Below are positions 52,970-63,739 of a DNA stretch of 64,000 nucleotides, piece by piece. Source of the DNA: Rattus norvegicus (Eukaryota > Chordata > Mammalia > Rodentia > Muridae); the NCBI RefSeq assembly GCF_036323735.1, contig NC_086026.1, positions 73,933,039 through 73,997,038 of the forward strand. Reading direction: 5' to 3'. Numbering within the stretch: the stretch's first letter is position 1; each line of letters starts with the position of its first letter. The notes below the pieces were generated by a model. It saw nothing but the letters and a program-made list of their open reading frames with translations. It made no database searches and had not been told where the DNA came from. A program made the translations under genes and the position numbers.

Positions 52970-53157
52970 ATTCATTTATTCTGCGTGTGAATGTGGCATG
53001 TATGTATGCCGGCATGCATGCCATGGCACGCCCATAGAAGGCAGAGAACACTTTAACCAAGGTTAGCTCTCTCTTCTGTCATGTGGGTCCTGGGAACTGA
53101 TATCAAGTTATCAGGCTTGGCCCAAAGGCCCCTGCCTGCTGAGCCATATTGCCGCTC
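52970..53157 (-). repeat. B3 SINE, reverse orientation
   Basis: CATGCCATGGCACGCCCATA, TCATGTGGGTCCTGGGAACT, TTATCAGGCTTGGCCC and TGCTGAGCCATATTGCCG. Confidence 0.82.
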
Positions 53158-53159
53158 AG

Positions 53160-54455
53160 AACTCTATTTAGATGGAAGGGACTCGCCTGGACCTGACGAT
53201 TCAGGGTCCTCCAAGGACCCAGCCCTCTCCTTGCCTTTCTCAGCTCCTGGTTGATCTTCACTGTGCTCACTCTCTGCATGGTCTTGCCATTTGCAACTGA
53301 AGAGCAATTTAATAATAATTCGTCAAGTCACCGTGTTCCCAGCAGAGAATGCAGGTGGCAGTTCTTCAGAGTGAAAGTGCCCGTGTGGCACAAAATTTGG
53401 GATTGCTGTCTGTGGGGCTTTTAACTGGGGTCTTGAACCCAGAACCTGAACCAAAACTCCATGGTTCCCTTGGCAAATGCAGCATACGAGGCTTCTCCTC
53501 AGGCATCTTCTAGAACTCGGGCTGATCCCTCTGCCCCAGTCTCCCCCAGTGCTGTGGTTACAGTGTGGTTACAGCAAGCTCTCCCTGCCTGTGATGGAGT
53601 TGAGACTAGATGGGGAGCGGTATGAATGGGTGATCCGGCTGCCTCTGGGAACCGCGAGAGTGATGATTCTTAGGTATGGGAACACAATTTTCTAGAAAGT
53701 TCATAGACCTGTTCCAGTTTGGCCAACTTCCCCTTTCTGAAGGGTGAAATCAGTCCAGGATAGGAGAATGAATCCACAGGTCCCTATTTAAAAAAAAGGA
53801 AAGCCTCCCCCATGGGGCACTCAGCCTGCAGATACTAAATGTCAATAGTTCCTTGGTGATAGAGGCAGAAGGCAGAAAGGTTGGCCCTTCCAGGAAGCTA
53901 ATTGCCATCTGTAAATTAGAGCTATAAATGCACCAGTCTTCCTCCTTCCCCGCTCCCTGCTCCCTGACCCTTTGTCTTGCCAGGGGGCCCCAGAGCTGGG
54001 GCCAACAATGGAGGGTTCTCTGCAGTGGGGAGATGGGGAATCCTTTCCTACCCTCCTCCAACCTGCTGTGGTTTGCAATCATCCAGGAACCGTAGCCAAC
54101 CTAGAAATGGTCGCCCGTGAATTCCAAAGGCAGCAGGTCTTGGCGTTCACTCTGAGTGTGTGTGGAATGAGGTGGGGTGACCATTTGGGTCTCTACTTAC
54201 CCCTGTTTGAAGAAATGTTTGTTTAGCTTCCCCTGTAGTGTCTTCTAGGAAAAGAGGAACCAGGGTCCAAGATCACAGACCATAGATCATTGAATCCCAT
54301 CTCCCCCAGTTGTAACATGGCTGTGCTAAGTGAATGCTCCCAAGAGAGCTACTTTGAGGCCTGCGAAGACTTTCGCACTGTGGATAGCCCAGAACACTGC
54401 CCAGGAGCCAACAAGGGATGGCAATTATAATCTGTGTGTCTGTGTTCATGGGTGT
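53160..54455. other. Unique intronic sequence
   Basis: One AT-rich patch (AATTTAATAATAATTCGTCA, near 53307). No repeat or exon recognised. Confidence 0.5.
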
Positions 54456-54459
54456 AGGT

Positions 54460-54747
54460 GTGTCTGTGTTCGTGCGATGTCTGTGAGTGTGCATGTGTAT
54501 CTGACGGTCAGAAGACAACCTCTGGCATTATTCCTCAGGCACCGTCCGTCCACCTTTTGTTTGAGGCAGGGTCTCTCAATAGGCTAGACTCGCTGACCAG
54601 CAAGCTTCAGGACTGCTCCTACCAACACTGGGATTACAGGCCTGGGCTTCAATACCTGGCCTCTTAAAATTTGTGGTGCTAGGACTTGAACCCTGGGCTT
54701 TGCGCATGCTAGGCTAGTGATCTACCACTGACTTACTCAGCCCGTAT
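54460..54747 (-). repeat. B4-type composite SINE, reverse
   Basis: GAGGCAGGGTCTCTCAATAG, GACTCGCTGACCAGCAAGCT, CACTGGGATTACAGGCCTGG and TGGTGCTAGGACTTGAACCC, full length with the ID-like end. Confidence 0.75.
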
Positions 54748-54762
54748 TCCTGACACTCTCAC

Positions 54763-54772
54763 TCACTCTGTC

Positions 54773-54811
<39 letters not shown>

Positions 54812-54923
54812 GTCTCTCTGTGTGTCTGTCTGTCTGTGTCTCTCTGTCTGTCTCTCTGTCTCTGTCTCTCTCTGTCTCTCTGTCTCTATCTCTCTCTCTG
54901 TGTATGTGTGTGTGTATGTGTGT

Positions 54924-54970
<47 letters not shown>
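54763..54970. repeat. TCTG / TCTC / TG compound microsatellite
   Basis: TCTG runs pass through mixed TCTC/TGTC into an uninterrupted TG run. Confidence 0.95.
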
Positions 54971-54974
<4 letters not shown>

Positions 54975-55288
54975 CTGGGGATTGGACCAGTTTGTAAGGC
55001 AAGTGCTTTTCCAATTGAGTCATGGCAGTTGGGGTTTTATCTGCTGATTCTGGTTCTGCCTAGAGCTCATGATTTTCCTAGTGAGGCTTGCTTGTCCATC
55101 CAGATTCCTCAGGGGCCAAGCCTTCTCCTCCCTGTTCACCACTTGCTGGGTCCCCAACATAAACCAGTACTGGGCGTCAGAGACCACAGTGTTGGTGAAT
55201 GCTGTATTTCCTCTGATCACCTAAAAGAACTCAGCCAGGCCCGTGAATGCAAGACTGCCCGATCCAGTAGCACCTTCAGGCTGTATAG

Positions 55289-55490
55289 CAGTGGTTCTCA
55301 ATCTTCCTAATACTGGGACCCTTTAATATAATTCTTCATGTTCCCCAACCATAAAATTATTTTGTTGCTATTTGACAACTGTAATTTTGCTACTGTTATG
55401 AATTGTAATGTAAATATCTGGTATGCTACCCCTGTGAAAGGGACATTTGCCCTTTCAAACCAGTTACAATCTATAGGTTAAGAACCGCTG
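55289..55490 (-). mobile_element. URR1-type hAT MITE, full length
   Basis: Ends CAGTGGTTCTCAATCTTCC and GGTTAAGAACCGCTG are inverted repeats. CCATAAAATTATTTTGTTGC and TAAATATCTGGTATGC are internal. The 8-bp flanks CTGTATAG (55281-55288) and CTGGAGAG (55491-55498) match at 6 of 8. It is non-autonomous, 202 bp. Confidence 0.88.
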
Positions 55491-55499
55491 CTGGAGAGA

Positions 55500-56065
55500 G
55501 AAGTTGCCTCTTCCATGCAGGTCTTTGAACCCCTCAGAGAAGGCACCTTTAAGTCTCCCTTCGGGACCTCGTACAGTTCTCTCATGATTGAGAGCCATCA
55601 GTTCAGCCTTGGTCCTCTCTGCGGGTTCCTGGAGGCTCTGCACGTGCAGGTGGTAGAGGAGTGTTCTTCCCAGGGCCTGTGGCATGAGTCAGGTCCCTCA
55701 GCATCCTCCCAGGCTCAGGTGGTACTGTCTTCTTCAGACCTCAATGCTGGCCTACTGGAGGGTTGTTTAAGCCAAAAGGAGGCCTCAGCTTGCAGGCCCA
55801 GGATGCACTGCCATTTGGGCAGCCTGGCTGTCTCTCAGGCTCCCCCAGGCTCCCTGCCTGCTGTCAGTCCTTTGCCTCTCAGCTTTCCAAACAGTATAGG
55901 GGCCAAGGAAAGGGGCTCGAAATGGACAGAGTATGAAAATAACCCAGTGAGGAGTCTGCTTTGGACACTGTGGATGGAGCAGGCAATTCATGGTCACAGG
56001 ACAAAAGTGGGCAGAGTTGACGTGCACTTATGTATACTCAGACCTTTAAATCCAGCCCAGGGGGA
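55500..56065. other. Unique sequence with a 201-codon plus-strand open frame
   Basis: The frame 55515-56120 is the longest non-tandem-repeat frame in the window. It begins in unique DNA 17 bp after the hAT flank and ends inside a MIR. It has no recognisable domain, signal peptide or splice sites. I regard it as a chance frame. Confidence 0.4.
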
Positions 56066-56069
56066 GGAA

Positions 56070-56200
56070 AGTCAGCCCCGTCTTCTGGATGAGGAAACTG
56101 AGGCTCAGGAAGACAAATAGCAGAAACAGCAGCTTAGAAATGCCCTTGAGCTGGCTCAAGGTCTCAGGCTAGTAAAAGGCTGAGCTCAAATTCAGACCCA
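56070..56200 (-). repeat. MIR SINE, reverse orientation
   Basis: GGATGAGGAAACTGAGGCTC, CTCAAGGTCTCAGGCTAGTA and GAGCTCAAATTCAGACC. Confidence 0.72.
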
Positions 56201-56364
56201 CTTCTTGCTCTTGGGAACAGATGCCCTTTTCCCTCCACCTTGCTATAACCGACTCCCCAACAACTTCTAAGCGCCTGGTGTATACATAAGTGATTTCCAT
56301 CCTGTAAACCACTCTGTCTACCCAGAGCAACACCATTGTTAAGGTCCAGGAAGGCAGGACTGGA

Positions 56365-56562
56365 ATGACTGGAATGTAGTTTAGTTGGTAGAGCGCTTGC
56401 CTGGCTTGTGCAAGGCCCTAGGTTTCATCCCCAATACCACATAAACTAGCCACGGTGGACGCCTATCATCTTAGCACAGGAGGTTTAGGATAAGGGACCA
56501 GACGTTCAAGGTCATCCTCAACTACATAGTGAGTTTGAGGCCAGCCTGGGCTACATCTGTGC
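56365..56562 (+). repeat. B4-type SINE
   Basis: AGTTTAGTTGGTAGAGCGCT, TTTCATCCCCAATACCACAT, GTTCAAGGTCATCCTCAACT and GAGGCCAGCCTGGGCTACAT. Confidence 0.87.
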
Positions 56563-56786
56563 TGCTGGAGTCAGCCCCTCTTTTTCACGCTCCATTGGAG
56601 GTGATGTATGACTTCTGCCTACGGTCCGGCGGCCAGGACAAACGTCACAGATAGAAATGATGACACACCTGGACAACCGGGTAGCTTTCATCTCTTTTCA
56701 TGTGGTCAGCCTGAGGCTGAGCAAAGAGCCCTGAGCCAGGGGCAGACATTGCCAGGTATTTCAGGTCACAGGGCAGGAAGCTGATT

Positions 56787-57046
56787 TTTTTTTCTCTGTG
56801 TCTCTCTGGGTGTCATGAAGCTTGCTCTATAGACCAGGCTGGTCCTCAAATTCAGAGATCCACCTGCCTCCCTGCCTCTCTGCCTCTCTGCTTCTCTGCC
56901 CCCTTGCCCCCTACCCTCTACCCTTTTCCCTTGCTCCTTTCCCCTTCCCCATTTCCCTCTCCCCCATTTCCCCCTGCCTCTGCCTCTGTCTCTGCCTTTC
57001 CTTTCCAAGTGCTGGGTGTAAAGGTGTGTGCCACCACTGTCCAGGT
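56787..57046 (-). repeat. B1 SINE, reverse, with internal CT/C-rich expansion
   Basis: GACCAGGCTGGTCCTCAAAT and CCACCTGCCTCCCTGCC form one half. AAGTGCTGGGTGTAAAGGTG with TGTGCCACCACTGTCCAGG forms the other. Between them the short pyrimidine run of B1 has grown to about 130 bp of CTGCCTCT/CCCC variants (56868-57003). Confidence 0.85.
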
Positions 57047-57275
57047 ACAGACACTTGCTTGGAAAGTGCCTTAAGTGTGCCAGAAGGCCCCCTACCTTTG
57101 TGACTTAGGACCTGTACATGTGTGTCCTGTTGTCAACTGAATCCTGCTATAGGCACATGCAGGAGGAGAGATAAGAGACCGCTCTCCTGCCTTGGCAGAC
57201 CTAAGAGCCCAGAGCGCAAAGTCTCTGGACTCCAGTGCTGTGTGGACGAATGGGTGGGAGGATACAGTGTGGAGA

Positions 57276-57318
57276 GATGGATGGATGGATGGATGGATGG
57301 ATGGATGGATGGATGGAT
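57276..57318. repeat. GGAT tetranucleotide microsatellite
   Basis: About 10 GATG units. Confidence 0.95.
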
Positions 57319-57319
57319 G

Positions 57320-58760
57320 AGTCACTGCTCAGCCTGTTTGTCACCCCTGCTTAGCCAGTATCTTCCAGAATACCTACCAGCGTTCTATCAGGTGTGACTC
57401 ACTCAGATCCCAGGCTAAGATTTGAGCATAGGTCCCAGTGACCGTGGAAATGAACCATCTTCCTCCCACAGCATCTTGCTGTGAGGTGTCTGTGGCTTGG
57501 TCTGAGCTCCCAGCCACAAAGGTTTCTCTCCTTTCGCAGAGGAGCCCCCATGTTACAGCCTATCAGGAAGCCCCTGCAGTTTTCTTCCACCTCGTCCCCA
57601 TAGCACCTCACAGCTGTACTTCGCGCATTTCTCAAAATGTTCACTGAAGAACATTTCCAGTACCACCATGCTTTACTTGATGGCGAAGATATGACCAAGA
57701 AATATGTCACTGAGTGATTAGGGAAGGCCAACTGTGATGTCACTTGGCAGTATAATCTCACAGGACCACTGTTGCATATACAATTTGTCATTGGTCAAAG
57801 CACCGTTGTGTGGCATATGGACTGTACATGTGTCCAATCACAAACTCATACACTGAATCCCATAATCAAATGTCTGCTCCTGTTTCATCTCCATTCCACC
57901 CCCTCACCCATCTCCTCACCCAACCCCCTCACTTCACCCCTTCACCCCACCCCCGACATCAGAGTGGTTTATCTATAAATGTCCCAGCATTTCTGTAACT
58001 CTCCTGGGGCTTTGACATCCTTGGATCCCTGGGGCTCAGTTGACTAGAAGCTGGTCAGGATGTGTTTGTTGAGTGAATAAATGACTGAGCCTTATAGGAT
58101 CATTAGAGGTTCCTGGTGCCTGTTCCTGGCCCCTAAAACAACCCCTGTGGTCTGGCTTATCAGCACGACCAGACCTGCAGCCAGCCTTTCTGGATGGACG
58201 CTCCCTGAGTTGCCTGCATGAGACAACCTTTCCGGTACAGTAATCTGGGACTCTTTGGGTAGCTGATAAGGCCTTCTTCAACATGGCTTCTTTTGTGTCA
58301 ACATCCCGAGGGCATAATTATGTTAGCTGTGCAAACACACTGGCTAAGAGCTGCTGGACTGCACGTCCTCTGGCACCAGTGTGGCCTGGCCCAGATGTCC
58401 CTCAGAAGCCCTGCCAGCATAGCAGATGGGGCTGGTTTAGAGCTGTCCTGCCCCAGAACGCCCTGGGCTGCCCAGCAGTGGCTCTCTTGCCTGCATCTGA
58501 TTCAGCCACTGGGCAGCAACCCCCACAGCACTGAGGCTCAGTGGCCTCACTGCTTAGAGACAGAGGGACAGTTTGGCATGATCATTCGGTTGACCACCTA
58601 CTGTTTACAGGCACCTACTGGAATCAGAGGGAAGAGGACCCAGGCCCAGCCTCAAAGCTCTCCCAACCTGCAGAGACACAAAGAAAGCTCTGGAAAAAGT
58701 TTGGTTAAACAGCCCAAAGTTGGGGTCTGTGAGCTGCATGCTCTTCACCGCCTTTCTTTG
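57320..58760. other. Unique intronic sequence
   Basis: About 1.4 kb with no interspersed repeat recognised. A C-rich patch with CACCC motifs lies at 57895-57955. Confidence 0.5.
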
Positions 58761-58767
58761 ATTTCTT

Positions 58768-58825
58768 TTCTCTTCCTTCCTTTCTTTCTTTCTTTCAGTC
58801 TCTTTCTTTCTTCCTTCCTTCCTTC

Positions 58826-58883
<58 letters not shown>

Positions 58884-58884
58884 C
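58768..58884. repeat. CTTT tetranucleotide microsatellite
   Basis: CTTT runs with a short CCTT segment in the middle. Polypyrimidine on +. Confidence 0.95.
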
Positions 58885-59114
58885 AAAACCTCATTCAGTA
58901 TTTCCAATGAAGCCATGAGTCACTTCAAAGCAAGCATGTATACCCAGAGCATGTCATTACGTGAGTTTGTTGTGTGAGCACTGGAGGGGACTCTCACAAA
59001 CCAAGGCAGGTTTTTGAGGCCTCTTTTCCTTCTGGTCTCCTGTCAGCTCTCAGGGAAGGGCGGGAATGACCTTCAGTGTGGGACAGCCCCCTCCAGGCTG
59101 AACTGTGTCCCTCA

Positions 59115-59335
59115 GAAAAGATAGAACCCGGGATGTGACACAGGAGGTAGAGTCTGCCTTGCACGTACAAAACCCTGGTGGTGGCACATGCCATTATCCC
59201 AGCACCTGGAGAGGTAGAAGCAGGAGGAGCCAAAGTCTAGGGTCCTCCTGGGTTACACGAGACTTGCCTCAAAAAATAAAGGAACAAAGGGAGGAAGAAA
59301 AGGAGGGAGGAAGGGAGGGAGAGAGAAAGGGAAGG
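59115..59335 (+). repeat. B4-like SINE with GGA-rich tail
   Basis: GTAGAGTCTGCCTTGCACGT, GGTGGTGGCACATGCCATTA, ACCTGGAGAGGTAGAAGCAG and GACTTGCCTCAAAAAATAAA, followed by a GGGA/GGAG purine tail. Confidence 0.75.
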
Positions 59336-59467
59336 GATTCTTAGCTCCACCCCTCCCAATATGATTTTATTTGGACATGGACTCTATGTGTGTGCGTTCA
59401 GCAGCCAGAGGTCTACATCAGCTAGACTCCAGTTGCTTTCCATCATTTTGGGTTTTTTTTTCTGTAC

Positions 59468-59648
59468 TACATTTATTTATTTTATGGGACACAGGGTACA
59501 TGCATCCAATATCATGCCTGTGGAGGTCAGAGGACAGCTTGCATTAGTCTATCCTCTCCCTCTACCATGTGTATCCTGGGAGTTGAACTCAAATGATATA
59601 AGCCTTGGTGGCAAGGGCTTTAACCCATTGAGCTATCTCTCCTGTCCC
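59468..59648 (-). repeat. B3 SINE, reverse orientation
   Basis: ACATTTATTTATTTTATGGG, GGAGGTCAGAGGACAGCTTG, CTACCATGTGTATCCTGGGA and ATTGAGCTATCTCTCCTGTC. Confidence 0.88.
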
Positions 59649-59654
59649 TCCATG

Positions 59655-59852
59655 CTTGTTTTTTAAGTCAGAGTCTCTCACTGAGCCTGGAACTCTATAG
59701 CTCGCAAGGCCAGTGGCCAGTGGAATTCATCCCATTTGAGATTACACTGTGTGTCCCTGCATCACACTTTGTACACAAGTGCTGGGAACTGTAATTCAGG
59801 TCCTCATTCTTGCACAGCAAGCACTTTATCCACTGAGCCACCTCCACAGCCC
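59655..59852 (-). repeat. B4-type composite SINE, reverse
   Basis: AGAGTCTCTCACTGAGCCTG, CAGGTCCTCATTCTTGCACA and TCCACTGAGCCACCTCCACA follow the reverse composite, abutting the B3. Confidence 0.7.
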
Positions 59853-60195
59853 CCAGAAATAGGGTCTTTGCAGACGCAATTAGTTCAATCAAGATGAGGT
59901 CATCCTGAAACACCTCATCCAACATGGCCGATGTCTGCCTGAGAAGATGCCATGGAAGGGCAGCTGTAGAAAGGGAGCGGAGTTAACAGGTGCAGTTCAG
60001 GAATGACAACAGCCACCAGCAAAGTGCCAGGAGCCAGGAAGCAAAGAGGGGTGCAGGCAGGTTGTAGAGGGAGCATAGCAGGGCAAACACCTTATTGCAG
60101 AGCCTACAGGCTCCAGCTCCACGAGAAAATGACTTTCTGTTATTTTAAGGTACCTATTTAGGGACAGCTGTCCCAGAAGCCTGAGAAAACTGGAC

Positions 60196-60221
60196 ACACA
60201 TGCATGCATGCATGCATGCAT
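60196..60221. repeat. CATG tandem tetramer
   Basis: About six CATG units, alternating purine-pyrimidine and Z-DNA prone. Confidence 0.85.
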
Positions 60222-60404
60222 AGACACCCATGCATACACACCAATGCTAAGCTCTGTAGAAAACAATCTGCTTGCGCCCAGGGCTTCATGTGAGCCTTTC
60301 CTAGTGTAGCTCCTATCAGCCCTGAGTGACCACGCCTATGCACCTGTCCCTAGGAAAGCTTCCCTGAGGCAAGAGAGACACTTTTACTTTTGAGAGTATA
60401 GACC

Positions 60405-60565
60405 CTTCCCACTGTGGTTTGGATCCCAGCCCTGCTGCTTCCCTGCTGTGTGATCTTGGGTAAGGAACTAAACTACTCAGCACCTCAGCTCTCTCCTGTG
60501 AAAGGGTAAGGAAATAGTTCTTAACTCATCCCATGGTTAGAAAGCCTCAATAAGTGAATGCAGGC
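60405..60565 (+). repeat. MIR SINE
   Basis: GGTTTGGATCCCAGCCCTGC, GCTGTGTGATCTTGGGTAAG and CTCAGCTCTCTCCTGTGAAA are well-preserved MIR landmarks in forward orientation. Confidence 0.8.
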
Positions 60566-60584
60566 AGGATATTGGCTTTTTTTT

Positions 60585-60775
60585 TTTCAGTAAATGACCA
60601 GCTAGCCAGCATTTTAGGCTTCACAAGTCCCATGTGAAGTTTCCATGGGGATTACTGCACCCCTCCATTTGTAGAGTACAGAGAGAGGGTATGCATGGCT
60701 GTGAACCAAGAAAGTTTTATTTATAGAAACAAGGGGCAGCAGATATAACCACAGGCTGAGGTCTGCTACCTTTTG
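60585..60775. mobile_element. hAT-Charlie-type DNA transposon
   Basis: CAGCATTTTAGGCTTCACAA, GTATGCATGGCTGTGAACC and GAAAGTTTTATTTATAGAAA follow the same old MITE as 4862-4955, better preserved. Confidence 0.65.
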
Positions 60776-60789
60776 AATACTAGGGCCTC

Positions 60790-62480
60790 ACTGAACTTGT
60801 GAGCTAAGGGCTATGGCTGTGTGGTCTCTCCCAGGGACCAAGGTCTTCCTTCTATGTGAGTCCATCACCCTCATGGAAACCCTTGGAGATGGAGGAGGGG
60901 TCCCTCTATACAGATTAGAAAAGGGAGGCCCAGGGGAGCTCCTTGCTTCATGCTGGAGGGAACCAGAAGTGAAAGGTTGTGTGAGCTCCTTTGCTGTCCT
61001 CCCCAAATCTCTGTGCATGCTCCGGCTTAATACAGTATGGACAGAGAAGCATGTGAACCTGCAGGGAAAACCAAACACATAGCCATTGCCTGCTCTGTGT
61101 GTCCCAGGGGTCAGCCCACCTCTCAAGAAACAGGAGTAACTGTCCTGCTCCTCTCAAAGCATTGCTCTCCGTCCCATGTCCCATGCAGTCCTTCACGGAG
61201 TCTGGCTTGTTTGCATGGACATACTGACACCCTAAACAGAACAGGAACAAAGATACAGTCTCAGATGGGACCTCCACGAGACTAAAAGGACCCCATTATG
61301 AAACCTGTAGAAAGCGGCCCTCTGTGTGGACAGGACCCTGTGCCAGGGTGTCCAATGTCAAGCTTAAGTCCTGCTAGGTTTCCGTTCCAGTTTTCCTTTG
61401 ACTAGTGCACAATTAACACAGCCACCCATGGAATTTCTGTGCCCTGGAATGTAAGTCCAGAAGAGATTTCAGGTTTGGAAATGATCAGATAAGTGGTCCA
61501 AAAGAATAGAATGTTCTAGAAAGACCTTGACTCCTCCCCTCTACCTGCCAGCTTCAGGCTTTCTGCTAGGAGTGGCTGCCTCTGCCCACAAAATCAGACC
61601 CTGGCCCGGACCCTCTTCCCCACTCCCACTACAGAGCAACCCTCTGCTCACAGGGCTCAGAAGGCCCCACCTGGAGCATGAGGGCACACTTCTCTGTGAA
61701 GTACACTTCCTGCTGAATTTGCATTAATGAGTGTCATTAAGAGATAATTAGTGTGTATGGAGAGGAAAGAGACTGAATGCATCAGAGAAACATCTGGAAT
61801 GGCTTGGAGTCCTCATGAAGAGCCACTTTGAAGTGTCTTGTTTTCTGCAGTCACACACACCCCCACACACAGGCTGCTGATGTGTGCCCCAATGACCCAT
61901 CTGTAACCTGCACCTCATCTAGGAAGTCCTTCCCAGCGTCCCAGCTGCTCTCCGACTGCTGAATCACCCACTCTGCCATCTATCCACCTCCTCACGTGCT
62001 ATTCTTGCTGACTTTCGGCCATCTCCTCGCTTCCCCTACCCCCACCCACCCAGATCCTCTATTATTCTTCCGAGAGAGCCACTGACCCTGCCTCCACCTG
62101 GCCCAGCCCAGAGGTCTCTTCAGGTCTCTTCAGCCTGGCCCTAATAACAGCACTGGGAATAACTCTGGCTTCCTGGATGCTGTACTTTCACAGAGAACAA
62201 GGCTAGGGTTACCTCCCCACCATAGAAAGGGGAAAGCTAGCTTGCCTTTCATCTGTGAGAAGAGAAATGAGGACTGGCACGCCACAGACGCAGGAGGTCC
62301 TTTCTCCTTCTTGGTCCTTGGATCAGGAGACATTCACTGGGCTAGGGAAGGAGAGACCAGGAAACATTACCCCGCTCCTGAAGCTGCCATCCCTGTGGTC
62401 CCTTCCTGGATACACTTGACCTTGTTAACCTTCTCCCTGTGCGACAAATACCTCTCCCAGGTCTCATCTTCTCCAGGGAG
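60790..62480. other. Unique intronic sequence
   Basis: About 1.7 kb without recognised repeats. AT-rich patch at 61715-61800 (GCATTAATGAGTGTCATTAA, GAGATAATTAGTG) has conserved-element character. Confidence 0.45.
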
Positions 62481-62648
62481 ATGAATGCCAGTGGAGTGGC
62501 AAATCTGATTCTTTAAAATGACACCACAGGGTAATTAATCTCCTTACTTGTGTAGAGTGGACCAGTTATCATTCAGTTTGGGCTCCGTAGGGCTGAGATG
62601 GGCTGGGCCATTGCCTGGCAACTTTGCCTCTCCAACCAGCTCCCAGGA

Positions 62649-62651
<3 letters not shown>

Positions 62652-62706
<55 letters not shown>

Positions 62707-62887
62707 TACACACACACAGACACACACAGACACACACAGACACATACACACAGACACACACAGACACACACACACAGACACACACACACAGACATACACA
62801 CACAGACACACACAGACACACACAGACACACACACACACAGACACACACACACAGACACACACACAGACACACACACACACACACAG

Positions 62888-62921
<34 letters not shown>

Positions 62922-62929
62922 ACACATGC
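62652..62929. repeat. CT / CA compound microsatellite with CAGACA interruptions
   Basis: A pure CT run (about 50 bp) turns into CA broken by regularly spaced CAGACACA and CATACACA variants (about 225 bp). Frames on both strands are artefacts. Confidence 0.95.
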
Positions 62930-63149
62930 GGGGGTGTAGGGCTACCACCTCTGCCTGGCCAACAGGGGTACATGCCTTAGGTGAGTTGGTCGGCCCATGG
63001 GTTTCAAAGAGTTAAACCTGGCCTGCCTGGCTCTCCTGCTCTTTCCTTTGGATCCAGGTGCCACTCGGACACGTGCCAGCGAGACCCAGGTGATTAGATT
63101 AGTAAGCTTGGCTCTTTCTCTAGCTCCTGTTCTGAGAAGCAGCATCAGA

Positions 63150-63300
63150 TACAAGGGCGATCTCAGGACTTGGAGGCAGACCAGGCCAGCTTGGCATCTG
63201 CCTCACATGTGTGACTTTGAGCTGTTCGAAGCTATAACTGATGTAGAGGTGATCTGGCCTGCCTAGGCCTTAGTTTCCCCATCTGTGTACTAGAGACAGC
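63150..63300 (+). repeat. MIR SINE
   Basis: GACTTGGAGGCAGACCAGGC, CATGTGTGACTTTGAGC and TAGTTTCCCCATCTGTGTAC. Confidence 0.7.
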
Positions 63301-63519
63301 GATCACCCTGGTACATCTCACACATACACACCCCCCCACTGTACCTTGTATTTGTGAGAGAGATTTAAAACAGCGTGGTTAGGCTTGTATTCTCTCTCCC
63401 TGAGCAGAAGAAGAGGAAAGGGTAGGGAATGCAGGCAGATGGCACAAAGGTGGACTGACTGAGTCCCAGCAAGGACTTGGGAGGTCATTTGATTTCACCG
63501 TGTTTGTTTATTATCTATA

Positions 63520-63598
63520 TATTGTACTACTGAGGAGCAAACCAGGGCCTGTGCCTACTAGGCAAGGGCTCTACCACAGAGCTAGACTCCTAGCCTAA
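63520..63598 (-). repeat. ID/B4-head-like SINE, reverse
   Basis: CTACTAGGCAAGGGCTCTAC followed by CACAGAGCTAGACTCC is the reverse complement of the tRNA-like ID core. The B box is eroded, and no clear tail was seen. Confidence 0.65.
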
Positions 63599-63739
63599 AC
63601 ATCGCCCCATTATACAAAAGGGACAACTAAGGCTCAGAGGCTGAGAAGCACCATTTGCCGTTTGCACGACTCCACTCGGAGCTCTCAGCTCCCTGTCACC
63701 CCATCGTTAACAAAGCGCCAGGTGCGTGCCCCAGCATCT

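Noticed and set aside
55515..56120. 201-codon plus-strand frame in mostly unique sequence
   Set aside because: No domain, no Kozak or splice support, and it ends inside a MIR. A length of about 200 codons is expected by chance in 64 kb of GC-balanced DNA. Translation or conservation data would be needed to revive it.
63040..63145. Cys-containing frame near GCCACTCGGACACGTGCCAG considered as the next EGF exon
   Set aside because: Too few cysteines, no EGF spacing, and no matching phase 1 acceptor and donor.
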